Assembly (NCBI GenBank): GCA_041441465.1 | Contig: JASDSY010000030.1 | Coordinates: 62,001-126,000 of the forward strand | Reading direction: 5' to 3' | Origin: JASDSY01 sp041441465 | Lineage (GTDB): Bacteria > Muiribacteriota > UBA9980 | DNA: 64,000 nt | Shown here: positions 15,536 through 26,258 of the stretch, one piece after another | Numbering within the stretch: position 1 is the stretch's first letter | Layout: each line of letters begins with the position of its first letter | The notes under the pieces: model-generated | What the model was told of the DNA's origin: nothing | The model's input: only the letters and a program-made list of their open reading frames with translations | Database searches by the model: none | Made by a program: the position numbers and the translations under genes

Positions 15536-17683
15536 GTGCCGCCATTTTCATTTCTGAATTTTTCATTTTTAATATATCTGCCGCTTGCCGCCGCGCCTTT
15601 ATTGATTCATCTTATTTCGAGGAAGAAAAGGCAGGTTGTAGAATTTCCGAGCCTTAAGTTTTTGAAGACTGCATACCTTAAGAGAATAAAATACGTGCGG
15701 CTCAATGAATTATTGCTAATGGCCGTGCGTATTCTGATTCTGACGCTTATGGTCGTGGCGTTTTCGCGGTTTTGCTTTTTCTTTGACGACGCAAATCCGG
15801 CCGTTGGACTAAAATATGCGATTATTATCGATAATTCTTATTCGGCCGAATACATTTCAGGCGGAAAAACTCTTATGACCAGGGCAAAAGATGAGGCTGC
15901 AAAACTTTGCGCCGGCTTGAAGCCCGATCCCGAGTTCATTATTATAGAGGGGAACGATCCTGCCGGAAATGATAAATTTTTAAATGCAGGCGTGGCAGCC
16001 GAACGAATAGGAAAAATAAGGGCAGCGACAGCGCCATTTTCGTTGAGCCGCGCGCTTGCCGTTCTTTCGGAAAAAGAAAATTACCGTCAGATATCGAAAG
16101 TATTTGTGGTATCTGATTTTTTAACTTCCGATAAGGCTGCCGCCCAGGAACTTGAAAGCGTTTTAAATTCAAATAAAACGCTGAAAAATGGCGCGGAGAT
16201 TTCGCTTATCAAAACGTCGCCGGAGAACTTGAATGAATTGAAAACGACTAAAAACTTCTCGATCCAGAGTGTCGCGCTTTCCGACGAGAGAATAATAGCC
16301 GGCAAACCTTTTTTTATAAGAGGAAAAGTGAAAAACCACTCGGTTTATCCCGGGACTATCGAAATAAGCCTGCTCCAGGACGAATCCGCTGCAGAAAAAA
16401 CCGCAGTATTTGTTGAAGCACAGGCGGAGTCTGAGTTTGCGATCGCGCATACGCTTTTTAACGCCGGGCAGTATTCCATGAAATTGACGCTCGGAGACGA
16501 TGCCATAATTAATGACAATACTTATAATTTTACTGTAACGCCTGTATCCGCGCTTTATGTGCTGATATTATACGCCGGCGACGAAAGAAAACTTGAAACT
16601 CCTGAATATAAATTCATTTCGGCGGCGCTTAATCCGCTTAACTCGATATCGCTCAAAGACGGACTTGTAATACAGCCGGTGGCGGTCAACATAAATACCC
16701 AGCAGCCCGGCGAATTCAATAATTATGACGCCGTGGTCATTGCGGGAGTTGAATCGCTCGGCGAAGCTGACAGGCAAAAATTAAATCAATATGCCAATTC
16801 CGGCGGCGGAGTATTTTTCATTCCGCCGAAAGATGGTAATTTAAAGAAATTCAGCGATACTTTCGCCGGCATAATTCCGGCGGCTTTTAACGAATCCTCA
16901 TCGGTAATTTCATCTTTGAAGGAAGGCAGCGGCTTTTCGATAACAAATGCTGATCTTGAGCATCCTGTGTTTTCAGTATTCAAAACGAGCGGTTCAGGCG
17001 ATATTTCAGTTCCGGTATTCTACAGGGCGATCCCTGTCGAGGACAGGCAGTTTAATTCGTTAGACACTAAAGTGATAGCTCGTTTCGACGGAACTATACC
17101 TGCGCTGATAGAAAGAAAAGTCGGACGCGGCAAATCTGTTATGTTTATGGCCTATGCCGATTCATTGAGCTCGTCGTTCACTCAGTCGCCGCTTTTTGTG
17201 CCTTTTATTCATCAGGTTATATTTTATCTGAACCGTCAAAATGTTCAGTCAGGACGACCGATAGTGATTGGCACTCCCATAGTTATATCGTTTCACGCTG
17301 AGGATATGGTTTCGAATGTAACATGCCAGCCGCCTTATAAAGGCTCTGAACGTAAAATGGATATAAAAGCAGGCCCGGACGGGCTTTCCGCGTCTTTTTA
17401 CCAAACTGACATTCCCGGCTTTTATACCATATTTAAAAAGAGCGACGAAAAAATTACAGTCGAAAAAATCCCGGTTAATTTTAAGCCGCAGGAATCTTTA
17501 ACTGAAAACTCAGATTATGATGCTGTTTTAAAGGTGCTGACATCTTACGGCATGAAGCAGGAAAAAAATGAGGCCGGCGTCGCGCCGGTTAAAAAGCGGT
17601 CTGAAATTACGCCGTATTTGTTTGCTCTGATATTGAGTTTATTTCTGGCGGAGAATTTTTTAATTTATAAGTTGAAGCAATAA
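15536..17683 (+). CDS. BatA-like membrane protein with vWA-type and amidotransferase-like domains
   Basis: 715 residues. The N-terminus is the BatA/aerotolerance regulator domain: a first membrane helix with PLLIHLISRKKRQVVEFPSL, then a second helix at about 60-78. A DxSxS metal motif (D99-N-S101-Y-S103) marks a vWA-like domain. Residues about 365-460 (YDAVVIAGVESL and NSGGGVFFIPP) look like a non-catalytic class I glutamine-amidotransferase fold. A last membrane helix lies near 690-710. The start is GTG directly after the preceding stop, with GAGAG upstream. Role: membrane-anchored partner of the MoxR/DUF58 pair; substrate unknown. Confidence 0.8.
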   Translation: MPPFSFLNFSFLIYLPLAAAPLLIHLISRKKRQVVEFPSLKFLKTAYLKRIKYVRLNELLLMAVRILILTLMVVAFSRFCFFFDDANPAVGLKYAIIIDNSYSAEYISGGKTLMTRAKDEAAKLCAGLKPDPEFIIIEGNDPAGNDKFLNAGVAAERIGKIRAATAPFSLSRALAVLSEKENYRQISKVFVVSDFLTSDKAAAQELESVLNSNKTLKNGAEISLIKTSPENLNELKTTKNFSIQSVALSDERIIAGKPFFIRGKVKNHSVYPGTIEISLLQDESAAEKTAVFVEAQAESEFAIAHTLFNAGQYSMKLTLGDDAIINDNTYNFTVTPVSALYVLILYAGDERKLETPEYKFISAALNPLNSISLKDGLVIQPVAVNINTQQPGEFNNYDAVVIAGVESLGEADRQKLNQYANSGGGVFFIPPKDGNLKKFSDTFAGIIPAAFNESSSVISSLKEGSGFSITNADLEHPVFSVFKTSGSGDISVPVFYRAIPVEDRQFNSLDTKVIARFDGTIPALIERKVGRGKSVMFMAYADSLSSSFTQSPLFVPFIHQVIFYLNRQNVQSGRPIVIGTPIVISFHAEDMVSNVTCQPPYKGSERKMDIKAGPDGLSASFYQTDIPGFYTIFKKSDEKITVEKIPVNFKPQESLTENSDYDAVLKVLTSYGMKQEKNEAGVAPVKKRSEITPYLFALILSLFLAENFLIYKLKQ

Positions 17684-17706
17684 TTAAGCAAATCGAGGGA
17701 TATTAG

Positions 17707-19890
17707 TTGGAGTTTAATTTTCAAACCGGCAATACGGAAATAATAGTTTTTAGCGTAATGGCCGTAATTTTAGCTTACGGCGTTCATTATTTCTATGAAA
17801 AACGACACGGCGGCGGCCATAACCGCACTTTAGCTTCGGTTTTAAAGTTCGTCCGTTTTTTATCATTTGCCGTGATTTTTATTCTGGCGCTTTCTCCTGT
17901 TTTTTCATTCACTAAAACTTCGAATGAGCGCGGCCGCGTTCTTTTTATTATGGACGAAAGCGGTTCGATGGGATTTAAAAATGAGAATAGCAGCCGTTTT
18001 AACGAGGCTATTTCGGTAATTAACTCGGAAAAACTTATCGAGAAAATATCAGCGAATAACGAGGTCTATTTCGGAGGCTTTTCAGGAGAATTTTATAACT
18101 TTAAATCTTTTGACGAAATGTCAGCGCGTACGCCGGCCGGCACCAGCGATATCACTAACGTAGTGGCCGAAGTACTAAATAAGCCTGAAATTACCGCAGT
18201 GGTACTTATATCCGACGGGCGCAGCACCTCGCCAAACAGGCCTGAGGCGCTCGCTAAATTTTTGAAAGCGCCGTTTTATACGATCGGCGCCGGCAATTCT
18301 AAGAATTTAAAAGACCTTTCGATATCGGCTGTAAATCACCCCAAGACGGGATATTTGAACGAAAAAACCGAGATGAATGTCGAGATTATAAATAACGGTT
18401 ATGATAATTTAAAATCAGTCATTACGCTCAGGGAAAACGGTAATATGGTAAAACAGCAGCCGGTTAATTTCGATCAGGGCAGGGTCAACGTAAAAATAGC
18501 TTTTAATCCGAGGGAAAGAGGCCTGGTAAGGTATGATATAGAGCTTGCCGGCGCTGACGGCGAATTGACTCTTGAAAATAACAAATACCCTTTATATATG
18601 AATGTTATCGAACATAAGCTCCGCCTTCTTTATATTGAAAGCTATCCGAGGCAGGATTTTTCATTTTTCCAGAAATATATTACCTCTAATAAAGACACGG
18701 TTTTAAAAGCTAAATTCATGGAGTCGCCAAATTCGAAGTTAAAGCTGGATTTTAACGATATCGGCAATTTCGATATTTTAATTTTAGGTAACATTGACTT
18801 TACCAAAATGGATGCTAAAATTAAAGATAAACTGTCGGAAGAAATACAAAAAAACCGTTCCAGCGTCTTATTTATGGGCGGCCCTGAATTCAAGTTAAAT
18901 AAGGATGACATTTTTTCTAAATATTTTCCGCTCGATCTTTCAGAAGGCATTATTTACGAGCCGGTCAGATATAAGCCTGTGCTTACGAATTTCGGCCTGA
19001 ATAACCAGATAGCCAAAATATCGCCGATTTCTAAAATTAATTCATATATATGGGATGAGGTGCCGGAGCTTGCCGGAATTTCGATCGTGAGGAATAATTC
19101 AGCCGAAACCGCCGGAGGTTTTGACGCTTCGGTCATACTGAGCGCCAAAATCAATTCGAAATTATTATCAAAAGTTATAAATGCTCCGGTAGCCGCCGTT
19201 AAGAATTCACTGGCAGTAAAAAGCGCGGGAATACTCGGCGAATCTTTCTGGTTTTTGAAATTCGGCCTTTTATCCTCTAAAAACTCGATGCTGTACGATA
19301 AATTTTTGGGTAATTTATTAATATGGCTTTATTCCAAAGATGACAGCGTGACTTTTAAAGTCGAGACCGATAAAACTAATTATTTCGCCGAGGATAATAT
19401 TTATGTGATGATTAACGCAAGAAACGCCGATTATTCTCCGATGCGTTCGCCCGCGTTCAATGTTACTCTGAAAGACGGTGCCGGCGCTGAAACCAAAATA
19501 AAGGAAATTCCAGTTTTCGTTGACAATGGGTATTATGAATTTTCATTCAAGGCGCCGAAGTCAGGCCAGTACGAATTGACTGCCGATGCAGCCGAGCCGA
19601 AAGGCGCTGTTATGAAATCGGCGGCTAAGTTTATAGTCAATAATTCGTCGCGCGAATTTCTCAGCCTTGGCCCTGATTTTGACCTTTTAAAGACGCTGGC
19701 TGAAAAAAGCGGCGGCAAATATTATGAATTGAAAAATGCCGGCTCGCTGCCTGGCGATTTGCCGCAAAAAGGAAGAATGGTAACTACAACCACCGAATAT
19801 AGGCCGATGGAAGAAAATACATTCTTCTGGCTTATATTTATTATGCTCTCGCTCGAATGGGCGGTAAGAAGATTTATTGGATTTGAATAA
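17707..19890 (+). CDS. Membrane protein with vWA domain and C-terminal membrane helix
   Basis: 727 residues beginning at TTG with GAGGG 8 bases upstream. Two membrane helices lie at about 11-28 and 48-67. A complete metal site D83-E-S-G-S87 in FIMDESGSMGF opens the vWA domain, and VVLISDGRSTSPNRPE gives the later Asp ligand. Residues about 355-400 (FDILILGNIDF and SSVLFMGGPEF) again look like an amidotransferase-type fold without a visible catalytic Cys. The C-terminus has Ig-like strands followed by a helix FFWLIFIMLSLEWAVRR. It probably works with the BatA-like protein in the same complex. Confidence 0.8.
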   Translation: MEFNFQTGNTEIIVFSVMAVILAYGVHYFYEKRHGGGHNRTLASVLKFVRFLSFAVIFILALSPVFSFTKTSNERGRVLFIMDESGSMGFKNENSSRFNEAISVINSEKLIEKISANNEVYFGGFSGEFYNFKSFDEMSARTPAGTSDITNVVAEVLNKPEITAVVLISDGRSTSPNRPEALAKFLKAPFYTIGAGNSKNLKDLSISAVNHPKTGYLNEKTEMNVEIINNGYDNLKSVITLRENGNMVKQQPVNFDQGRVNVKIAFNPRERGLVRYDIELAGADGELTLENNKYPLYMNVIEHKLRLLYIESYPRQDFSFFQKYITSNKDTVLKAKFMESPNSKLKLDFNDIGNFDILILGNIDFTKMDAKIKDKLSEEIQKNRSSVLFMGGPEFKLNKDDIFSKYFPLDLSEGIIYEPVRYKPVLTNFGLNNQIAKISPISKINSYIWDEVPELAGISIVRNNSAETAGGFDASVILSAKINSKLLSKVINAPVAAVKNSLAVKSAGILGESFWFLKFGLLSSKNSMLYDKFLGNLLIWLYSKDDSVTFKVETDKTNYFAEDNIYVMINARNADYSPMRSPAFNVTLKDGAGAETKIKEIPVFVDNGYYEFSFKAPKSGQYELTADAAEPKGAVMKSAAKFIVNNSSREFLSLGPDFDLLKTLAEKSGGKYYELKNAGSLPGDLPQKGRMVTTTTEYRPMEENTFFWLIFIMLSLEWAVRRFIGFE

Positions 19891-19902
19891 GGAGCTGAAT
19901 TT

Positions 19903-20655
19903 ATGGACCGGAAAAAAATCTTATTTAAACTTGCAATTTTATTTATTATGCTGTTTGTGATAACATCATTGGAATTTTATACTGCCGTAAAGGCGTTTGC
20001 GCTTGACAGCCCGCTGTTTACAATAGGCCGCGTTAAATATCAGGGCGGCGGAGACTGGTATAACGATCCTGAAGTCGTTCCTAATATGCTTGCCGAATTT
20101 GAAAAACGCACTAAAACTCCGTGCGCACGCAAAGAAATTGTCGTAATGCCCGACCAGCCCAAGATTTTTGAATTGCCGTTTTTGTATCTGACCGGCCACG
20201 GCAATATGAAGTTCGGCTCGGGCGATATCGATAACCTGAGAAAATACCTCTTAAACGGCGGTTTTTTATATGTTGATGACGATTACGGCCTCGATGAAAG
20301 TTTCAGGCGCGAGGTAAAAAAGCTTTTTCCTGAATACGAACTCAAGGAAATACCTTTTAATCATCCAATATACGGATGTTTTTATAAATTCGATCAGGGT
20401 ATGCCGAAAATACATGAGCACAGCGAAGGCGCGCCTAAGGCTTACGGTATATTTCATGAGAATAAAATAGTGCTTTTATATACGTTTAATACTAATATCT
20501 CAGACGGTTGGGCCGATCCTAAGACTCATAACGACCCGCCGGAAATCCGCGAAAAAGCTTTCCAAATGGGGACAAATATAATATATTACGCCATGCTTTC
20601 GAACCAATCGGAGCTGGGCGAGCCTGGAGCCGATAATGAAAGTCCAAAACCGTGA
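19903..20655 (+). CDS. DUF4159 protein, exported
   Basis: 250 residues with an N-terminal hydrophobic segment (8-28) ending near AFA, so exported or anchored. The rest is DUF4159: GRVKYQGGGDWYNDP, LTGHGNMKFGSGDIDNLRKY, GGFLYVDDDYG and PFNHPIYGCFYKF are all present. DUF4159 has an amidotransferase-like Rossmann fold of unknown activity and commonly sits in MoxR/BatA loci. A ribosome-binding site AAGGAGC lies before the ATG. Its 3' end overlaps the next gene by 20 bases. Confidence 0.88.
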   Translation: MDRKKILFKLAILFIMLFVITSLEFYTAVKAFALDSPLFTIGRVKYQGGGDWYNDPEVVPNMLAEFEKRTKTPCARKEIVVMPDQPKIFELPFLYLTGHGNMKFGSGDIDNLRKYLLNGGFLYVDDDYGLDESFRREVKKLFPEYELKEIPFNHPIYGCFYKFDQGMPKIHEHSEGAPKAYGIFHENKIVLLYTFNTNISDGWADPKTHNDPPEIREKAFQMGTNIIYYAMLSNQSELGEPGADNESPKP

Positions 20656-23600
20656 GAATTTAATTAAACTTACCGAGGCTGTAAAAGCTAAAATCAGAAA
20701 TAAATATATATGGCTCGGCGTCCTGTCATTTTTTATAATGATGACAGCCGGCGCCTTTACTTTTACGGCTGTAGGCGCCTGCGTATTTATATCTGTGGCG
20801 AATGCAGTTAGGTTAAAAATAATTTTAGTGATAGCCGCCGTGATAGTTTTTATTTATTATCTTTTAAGGGCATTTGCGCCAGTTTCAAATTCTAAAATAG
20901 CCGCAATTATTGAAAAAATTGATTCCTGTCATAACTATTTAAGCACCGCAATCGATATAACTCCCGAAAATGTTCAGAAATACGGTTTCTCGCCTGAGCT
21001 TTATGAGCTTACCGTAAATTCAGCCTGCGATCATTATAAAGCTAAAAATCCGGAAACTTATATTGATTACAGAGTGATAAAAAAATTCGCGGCCGTGTTA
21101 GTTATTTTGCTTATCGCTACTGGCACGCTTTTTTTGTCTAATGACTGCGTTAAATCTTTTTCGAGAATGTGGCCTGAAATCGCATCGTTATTTTTGCCCG
21201 CGCCTGCTGAAATTATTTCTTTGAACCGTGATTTTAACGCTTTCATAGGCGAGGAAATAAGCATTAAGCTGAAATTCGAAAGGCCTGAAGATATAGAATT
21301 ATTCATATGCCCGACAGACGATAAACAAAAAAAATCCGGTTTTGATTTTAATTTGAACGGCGATACTGCCGGCTTAAAGAATCTGAAAATGCAGCCTGCT
21401 TACGATACGATAGAGAACGCGTTCATATATCTGTTTACTTTTAACGCGGTTTCTCAAAATTTTTATTACGCCGCGAAATCTTTAAAGTCTGAATCATACT
21501 CTAAGGTTTATTTCGCCAAAATGAAAAAAAGACCTGAAATATTGAAAGTTGGCGCGGTCTACGAATTTCCTGGATACACCAAAATTTCCTCTATAATGGA
21601 GGAAAACGTCACATCATTAAGCGGCCTGTACGGCACGAAAATCAAGCTTTCGGCCGCAGTCAACCTTCCGTTAAAAAAAGCGATTTTGAGATTGACGCCG
21701 GGCGGAGACATTGCCATGGGTATCGATAACTCAGCGAAAAAAGCTTCCGCCGGATTTATTTTAAAGGAAAAACAGTCTTATCAGATAATAATCGAGGATA
21801 TGGACGGTAACTTTAATAAAGACCCTAAAACTTATGATATAAACGTTTATAACGATAATTTTCCGGCATGCGAAATCATAGAGCCGGCCGGTGAGATAAA
21901 CGCCCCGGCCGAGAAAAAAATAGACGTCACAGTTAAGGCGTCTGACGACTTCGGAATTTCAAAAATGTGCTTTTTTTACTATAAAAATGAGGGCGAGCAG
22001 GAGTCGTTCGAAATTGTTCTGCATGGCGGCAATGACGGTGAAATAATACAAAAAACTTCATTTGATTTTCAAAATGTGCTTGTAAGGCCGGGCGAGGCGC
22101 TTTATTATTATGCGGCAGCATGGGATAACGACGCCGTATCAGGCCCTAAGATGACGAAAAGCGCGGTTTATAAAATTAACTTTCCGACGCAGTACGACGA
22201 AGCGCTGGAATTTGAAAAAGTGCAGGATTCAATAGAAAACAGGCTGGAAAAACTTATCGACGACCAGCGCGCCGTGTCGCAGAAAATGAGCGAGCTCAAC
22301 GAGGCGCAGAAAAAAAACGCCATGAACGAATATGAGCTCAAGAAAAATTTTGAAAATATGGCTAAAAAGCAGGAAAATATATTAAATACAGCTAAAGAAC
22401 TCGCGAACGAATTAAAAGAAACCGTCAAAAAAATGGAAAATAACATTTATATAAAGCCTGAAACCCTTGCCAGAATAAATGAAATACAGCAGAACATGCA
22501 GAATTTCATAAATGACGATATGCGTAATGTCTTAAATGAGCTGAATAAGAAAGCGGAAAAAACCAAACTTAACGCTGACGATGTTAAGCAGCTGTCGCAG
22601 GCTTTTGATGAAAAAAAATTACTCGAAAAATTCGAGCGCATGAAAGAACTTTTTTCGAAAGTCGAAAAAGAGCAAAAGATGGACACCTTTGTGAAAGAGC
22701 TTGAAAACCTTGTCTCGAAACAGGATTTTGTTACTGAAAACACCGAAAAAATGTCGCCCGATTTGAAAGATATGAACAAGGAACTTGCCGGCGAACAGAA
22801 AAATATAAAAGAAGGGTTCAATAAGGCGTTTGATAATTTTGAAAAATCAATGGCCGGCTTCGGCGATTTATCGGAAGACCTAAAAAAAGCCGCAATGGAC
22901 GCTCATTCGGATTTGAAAAATGAAAAGGTAAGCGAAAATATGGAATCGGCCGAAACCAGCCTTGCTCAGTCAAATCCGAAATCGGCTTTCGAGGCCCAGA
23001 AAAAAATTACGCCGCCGATGATAAAAGCAGCGCAATCGCTTCGTGAGGCGATGGAGTCATTTAAAAAGAAAAATAAGGAAGATATTCTTAAGGCCCTTTC
23101 AGGATTAGTCGAAACCGGTGTGAGAATGTCGTTTTTTATGCGCGGCGTGTTGAAAGATTTCGAATCGATATCAGAGCTAAAAAGTGCGGCCGCTTCAGAT
23201 AAACGTATCGAAAAAATTGATAATATTGGTGAGAAATGCATTGAAATCTCGAATTTGACAAGAAATATGGTCGGCGAAATGATGTCGCTTTCAAAAAAAT
23301 CAATATTGATTGATAATAACCATATAGCTTTTGCAGGTTCTATATATAGTAAGTTTCAGACTGTGCGGCCGTATATCGCCGAACGTCAGGCACCCCAGGC
23401 GCTCGCGGTGTGCAATGACATATACGCCCGCGTGAATTTGCTTGCTTTGATGTTAATTGACATTTACGATGTCATGAATAACGCGAAATCAGGTTCTAAT
23501 ATGGACCAGCTTATTTCGATGATGAAAAAGCAGGCGGAAGCGCAGGCGCGGCTTAATGAAAAAACCAAGGGTATGTCTAAACCAGGGGCGGACGGAATGC

Positions 23601-24043
23601 CTCAGTTATCGCCTGAAGGAATGAAGCAGCTTGCCTTCGAACAGCAGCTTATAAGGCAGTCGCTCGGGCGTGTGATGGAAGGTATGGAAGGCAACAGTGA
23701 AATTTCCAGGAAGATGCAGGAAATGCGCGGGGAAATGCAAAACCTCGAAGCGGAATATCTGAAGAAAAATATCAATAACAAAATCCAGAGCCGCCAGAAA
23801 ATATTGCATGAGCGCCTGCTTGAAATGCAGAAAGCTCTTTTCAAGGAAAAGGAAACGGCTGAGCGTAAGGCGGAAACCGCTAAAAAATTTGAGGTCAAGC
23901 CGCCGGACCGGATTAAAATAGACCCAAAAACAGCTGAAAAAAAGCAGGAATTGAAACTTAACGAAGCGTTAAAAAATGAAAAATATCCTAAGTCATACGA
24001 AAAGATTATCGAGCTATATTTTAACGCGCTGCCAAAATTATAA
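20636..24043 (+). CDS. DUF4175-like membrane protein with long coiled coil
   Basis: 1135 residues. Three membrane helices lie near the N-terminus (about 24-45, 55-76 and 143-165), followed by extracytoplasmic beta-rich domains (about 180-510) and a long Lys/Glu-rich helical stretch (about 515-810) that should form coiled coil. The C-terminal part is Met/Gln/Lys-rich helix (QLISMMKKQAEAQARLNEK). This arrangement matches DUF4175-type proteins found in MoxR/vWA loci. It starts inside the end of the DUF4159 gene with GGAG 7-8 bases upstream. It may be a structural subunit joining membrane and periplasm; function unknown. Confidence 0.75.
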   Translation: MKVQNRENLIKLTEAVKAKIRNKYIWLGVLSFFIMMTAGAFTFTAVGACVFISVANAVRLKIILVIAAVIVFIYYLLRAFAPVSNSKIAAIIEKIDSCHNYLSTAIDITPENVQKYGFSPELYELTVNSACDHYKAKNPETYIDYRVIKKFAAVLVILLIATGTLFLSNDCVKSFSRMWPEIASLFLPAPAEIISLNRDFNAFIGEEISIKLKFERPEDIELFICPTDDKQKKSGFDFNLNGDTAGLKNLKMQPAYDTIENAFIYLFTFNAVSQNFYYAAKSLKSESYSKVYFAKMKKRPEILKVGAVYEFPGYTKISSIMEENVTSLSGLYGTKIKLSAAVNLPLKKAILRLTPGGDIAMGIDNSAKKASAGFILKEKQSYQIIIEDMDGNFNKDPKTYDINVYNDNFPACEIIEPAGEINAPAEKKIDVTVKASDDFGISKMCFFYYKNEGEQESFEIVLHGGNDGEIIQKTSFDFQNVLVRPGEALYYYAAAWDNDAVSGPKMTKSAVYKINFPTQYDEALEFEKVQDSIENRLEKLIDDQRAVSQKMSELNEAQKKNAMNEYELKKNFENMAKKQENILNTAKELANELKETVKKMENNIYIKPETLARINEIQQNMQNFINDDMRNVLNELNKKAEKTKLNADDVKQLSQAFDEKKLLEKFERMKELFSKVEKEQKMDTFVKELENLVSKQDFVTENTEKMSPDLKDMNKELAGEQKNIKEGFNKAFDNFEKSMAGFGDLSEDLKKAAMDAHSDLKNEKVSENMESAETSLAQSNPKSAFEAQKKITPPMIKAAQSLREAMESFKKKNKEDILKALSGLVETGVRMSFFMRGVLKDFESISELKSAAASDKRIEKIDNIGEKCIEISNLTRNMVGEMMSLSKKSILIDNNHIAFAGSIYSKFQTVRPYIAERQAPQALAVCNDIYARVNLLALMLIDIYDVMNNAKSGSNMDQLISMMKKQAEAQARLNEKTKGMSKPGADGMPQLSPEGMKQLAFEQQLIRQSLGRVMEGMEGNSEISRKMQEMRGEMQNLEAEYLKKNINNKIQSRQKILHERLLEMQKALFKEKETAERKAETAKKFEVKPPDRIKIDPKTAEKKQELKLNEALKNEKYPKSYEKIIELYFNALPKL

Positions 24044-24089
24044 AAAAATCAGGGCTGCTATTAAAGAAACATCGGAGAAGGCTTTAATT

Positions 24090-26258
24090 ATGAATAAATT
24101 TTTAAAATATACGGCAATTAGTTTTGTGATTTTTAACTTTCTATGCGAAGTGGCGCCCTGCTGCGCCGGGCCGAATTCAAATATTAATTCAAGCATGAAC
24201 GAGGATCCTAACTTTATTTACAGCCGCGGTATTCAATATTATAACGGCGGCGAATATGAACTTGCGGCTGAACATTTTCTTAACGTATACAAGAACCATC
24301 CAAAATCTTCGATTGCGGCCCAGGCAGGGTTTTATCTGGGCAGGATGTTTGTCAGATTGAAAAGAGATAAGGAAGCTCTTGAAGTCTGGGAAAATTTATA
24401 TTCGGCCGATCAGTTTTTGGGAAATAAAAATGAATTGTTCAAATTATATCTTCAATTCGGAATTATAAACGCTAAACTTGAAGAATTCAAAAGGCGCATT
24501 AACGAAAGCAAACAGAATTCTTACCGGTATAGAATCGATTATATCGATTTTTTGATATTTTTAAATAAAATTGACGAAGCGGCGGTTGAATACGAAAAAA
24601 TTATTAAAGAACAGCCGTCTAATTATTATATTTATAAAAATATAGGCGATTTATATTTTAAATTTCAGCGTTATAAGGAAGCGCTCGGGTATTATGAAAA
24701 ATTATTGCGTTATGAACCGCAAAATGAAGTTTTTCTTGATGTCGTCGGACGGTGTTATTACCAGCTGAAAGATACTGCGAATGCTGTTAAATACTGGAAT
24801 AAGATAATTGAAAACGATAAGGAATGGAATAAATACAACTACCTTGCCAATGTTTTTCAAAATCATAATATGATGCAGGAAGCTGTTAATACGTATAAAA
24901 TATGCCAGCAAAAGGCTGATAATCCTGCGATCTATTTCAGCGAACTGGCTGAGCTTTACGAAATTATAAACAATTTTGACGAACTTCTGGATTTATATTT
25001 TAAAGTTATGGAGCGGTCGCCGTCGCTTTACACTATAATAGAAAATAAAATAACCGAAACTATTCGTAAAAACGAAGACTCGCGCGAGCCTTTGTGCCGG
25101 GCATTCATGAAACTAAAAAATGAAACCGCCAAGTCGGTCGAAAGAATGAAACTTGCCGCTGTCGTATTTACCGGCTGCGGTAAATTTGAAGAAGCGTTCA
25201 ATCAAAATTTGAAGCTTGCCCAAAATTTTAATTCGCCGGAATTACTTGAGGAATTCGGCATACTGATGCTTGAGTTTGATAAATATGAATTATTTAAAAA
25301 ATCATTTGACGGCATATATGAATTTTTTCCTAAAACCGAGGCTGCGTACAGCGCTAAATATAGACACGCGATTCTTTTAAAAGATTCAGGCAGATACGAA
25401 GAAAGTCTTGTGAATTTGATAGACGTAAAAAAAGACGCTAATTTTTCATCTTTGTATGATGACACGGTTTTAGCGATCGGTGTTATATATCTTGAAAATT
25501 TTAAGAAACCCGAGCTTGCATTTGAATGTTTTGACGAGATAGAGAAAAAATTCGGCGCGAATGTAGAAAAAGCGATGTATTATAAAGCTTTATATTATCT
25601 TTATAAAGGCGATTACATGGCTTACGGCGGGTATTCTGATAAGCTGGCGAAGTTAAACGGTGAATTCGCGCTCAGGCTGAAACGCTATGATGTCGAAGCT
25701 GATATTTATAAAGGCACGCTCGAAGCTGCTTTTGAAAAGGCTCATGATTTTATATCGATGACGCCTTCGAGTGAAAACGCGCCTGAGATTTTGAAAGATA
25801 TGGCGCTGATAAGGATTAATCAAAAATCAGAAAACGCGCTTAGAGGTTATTTTGTAACTGATAGAAATTACAGGTTCGGCGATTTGGAAACGGCCGAAAA
25901 TATGGTGACGCGGCTTTCTAATGTCAGCGATACCTGCGAAGCCTGGCTTACCGATGAAATAAAATTCCTTAAAGCGCAGATTTTTAAAGATAAAGGTAAA
26001 AATAATGAATACGTAAAAATTTTAAGCGATATTCAGAAAAATAATTCCGGACAGTACAGGCCGGCCGAAGCCGCTTATAAACTTGGAGAACTTTACTTAA
26101 AACAGGGCGATATGAATAAGGCGTCGGAAAAATTTTCGGATATCTTGAAAGAATATCCTGAAAGTATGATGATAAATGCGGCGCGTGAAAAAATTAATAA
26201 AATTAAAGGGGGCGCGGATGAATCGAAAAGAAGGCCGTCATTTTTCGGCTATTTATAA
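24090..26258 (+). CDS. Secreted TPR protein of the MoxR/vWA operon
   Basis: 722 residues from the ATG at 24090, which has GGAGAAGG upstream and gives a signal peptide (FLKYTAISFVIFNFLCEVAP). The Cys pair in APCCAG is close to, but not a good match for, a lipobox. The whole mature part is TPR-like helices, for example YSRGIQYYNGGEYELAAEHF at the start and YKLGELYLKQGDMNKASEKF near the end. It probably acts as a periplasmic scaffold for the complex encoded upstream. It lies 46 bases after the DUF4175-like gene. Confidence 0.8.
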   Translation: MNKFLKYTAISFVIFNFLCEVAPCCAGPNSNINSSMNEDPNFIYSRGIQYYNGGEYELAAEHFLNVYKNHPKSSIAAQAGFYLGRMFVRLKRDKEALEVWENLYSADQFLGNKNELFKLYLQFGIINAKLEEFKRRINESKQNSYRYRIDYIDFLIFLNKIDEAAVEYEKIIKEQPSNYYIYKNIGDLYFKFQRYKEALGYYEKLLRYEPQNEVFLDVVGRCYYQLKDTANAVKYWNKIIENDKEWNKYNYLANVFQNHNMMQEAVNTYKICQQKADNPAIYFSELAELYEIINNFDELLDLYFKVMERSPSLYTIIENKITETIRKNEDSREPLCRAFMKLKNETAKSVERMKLAAVVFTGCGKFEEAFNQNLKLAQNFNSPELLEEFGILMLEFDKYELFKKSFDGIYEFFPKTEAAYSAKYRHAILLKDSGRYEESLVNLIDVKKDANFSSLYDDTVLAIGVIYLENFKKPELAFECFDEIEKKFGANVEKAMYYKALYYLYKGDYMAYGGYSDKLAKLNGEFALRLKRYDVEADIYKGTLEAAFEKAHDFISMTPSSENAPEILKDMALIRINQKSENALRGYFVTDRNYRFGDLETAENMVTRLSNVSDTCEAWLTDEIKFLKAQIFKDKGKNNEYVKILSDIQKNNSGQYRPAEAAYKLGELYLKQGDMNKASEKFSDILKEYPESMMINAAREKINKIKGGADESKRRPSFFGYL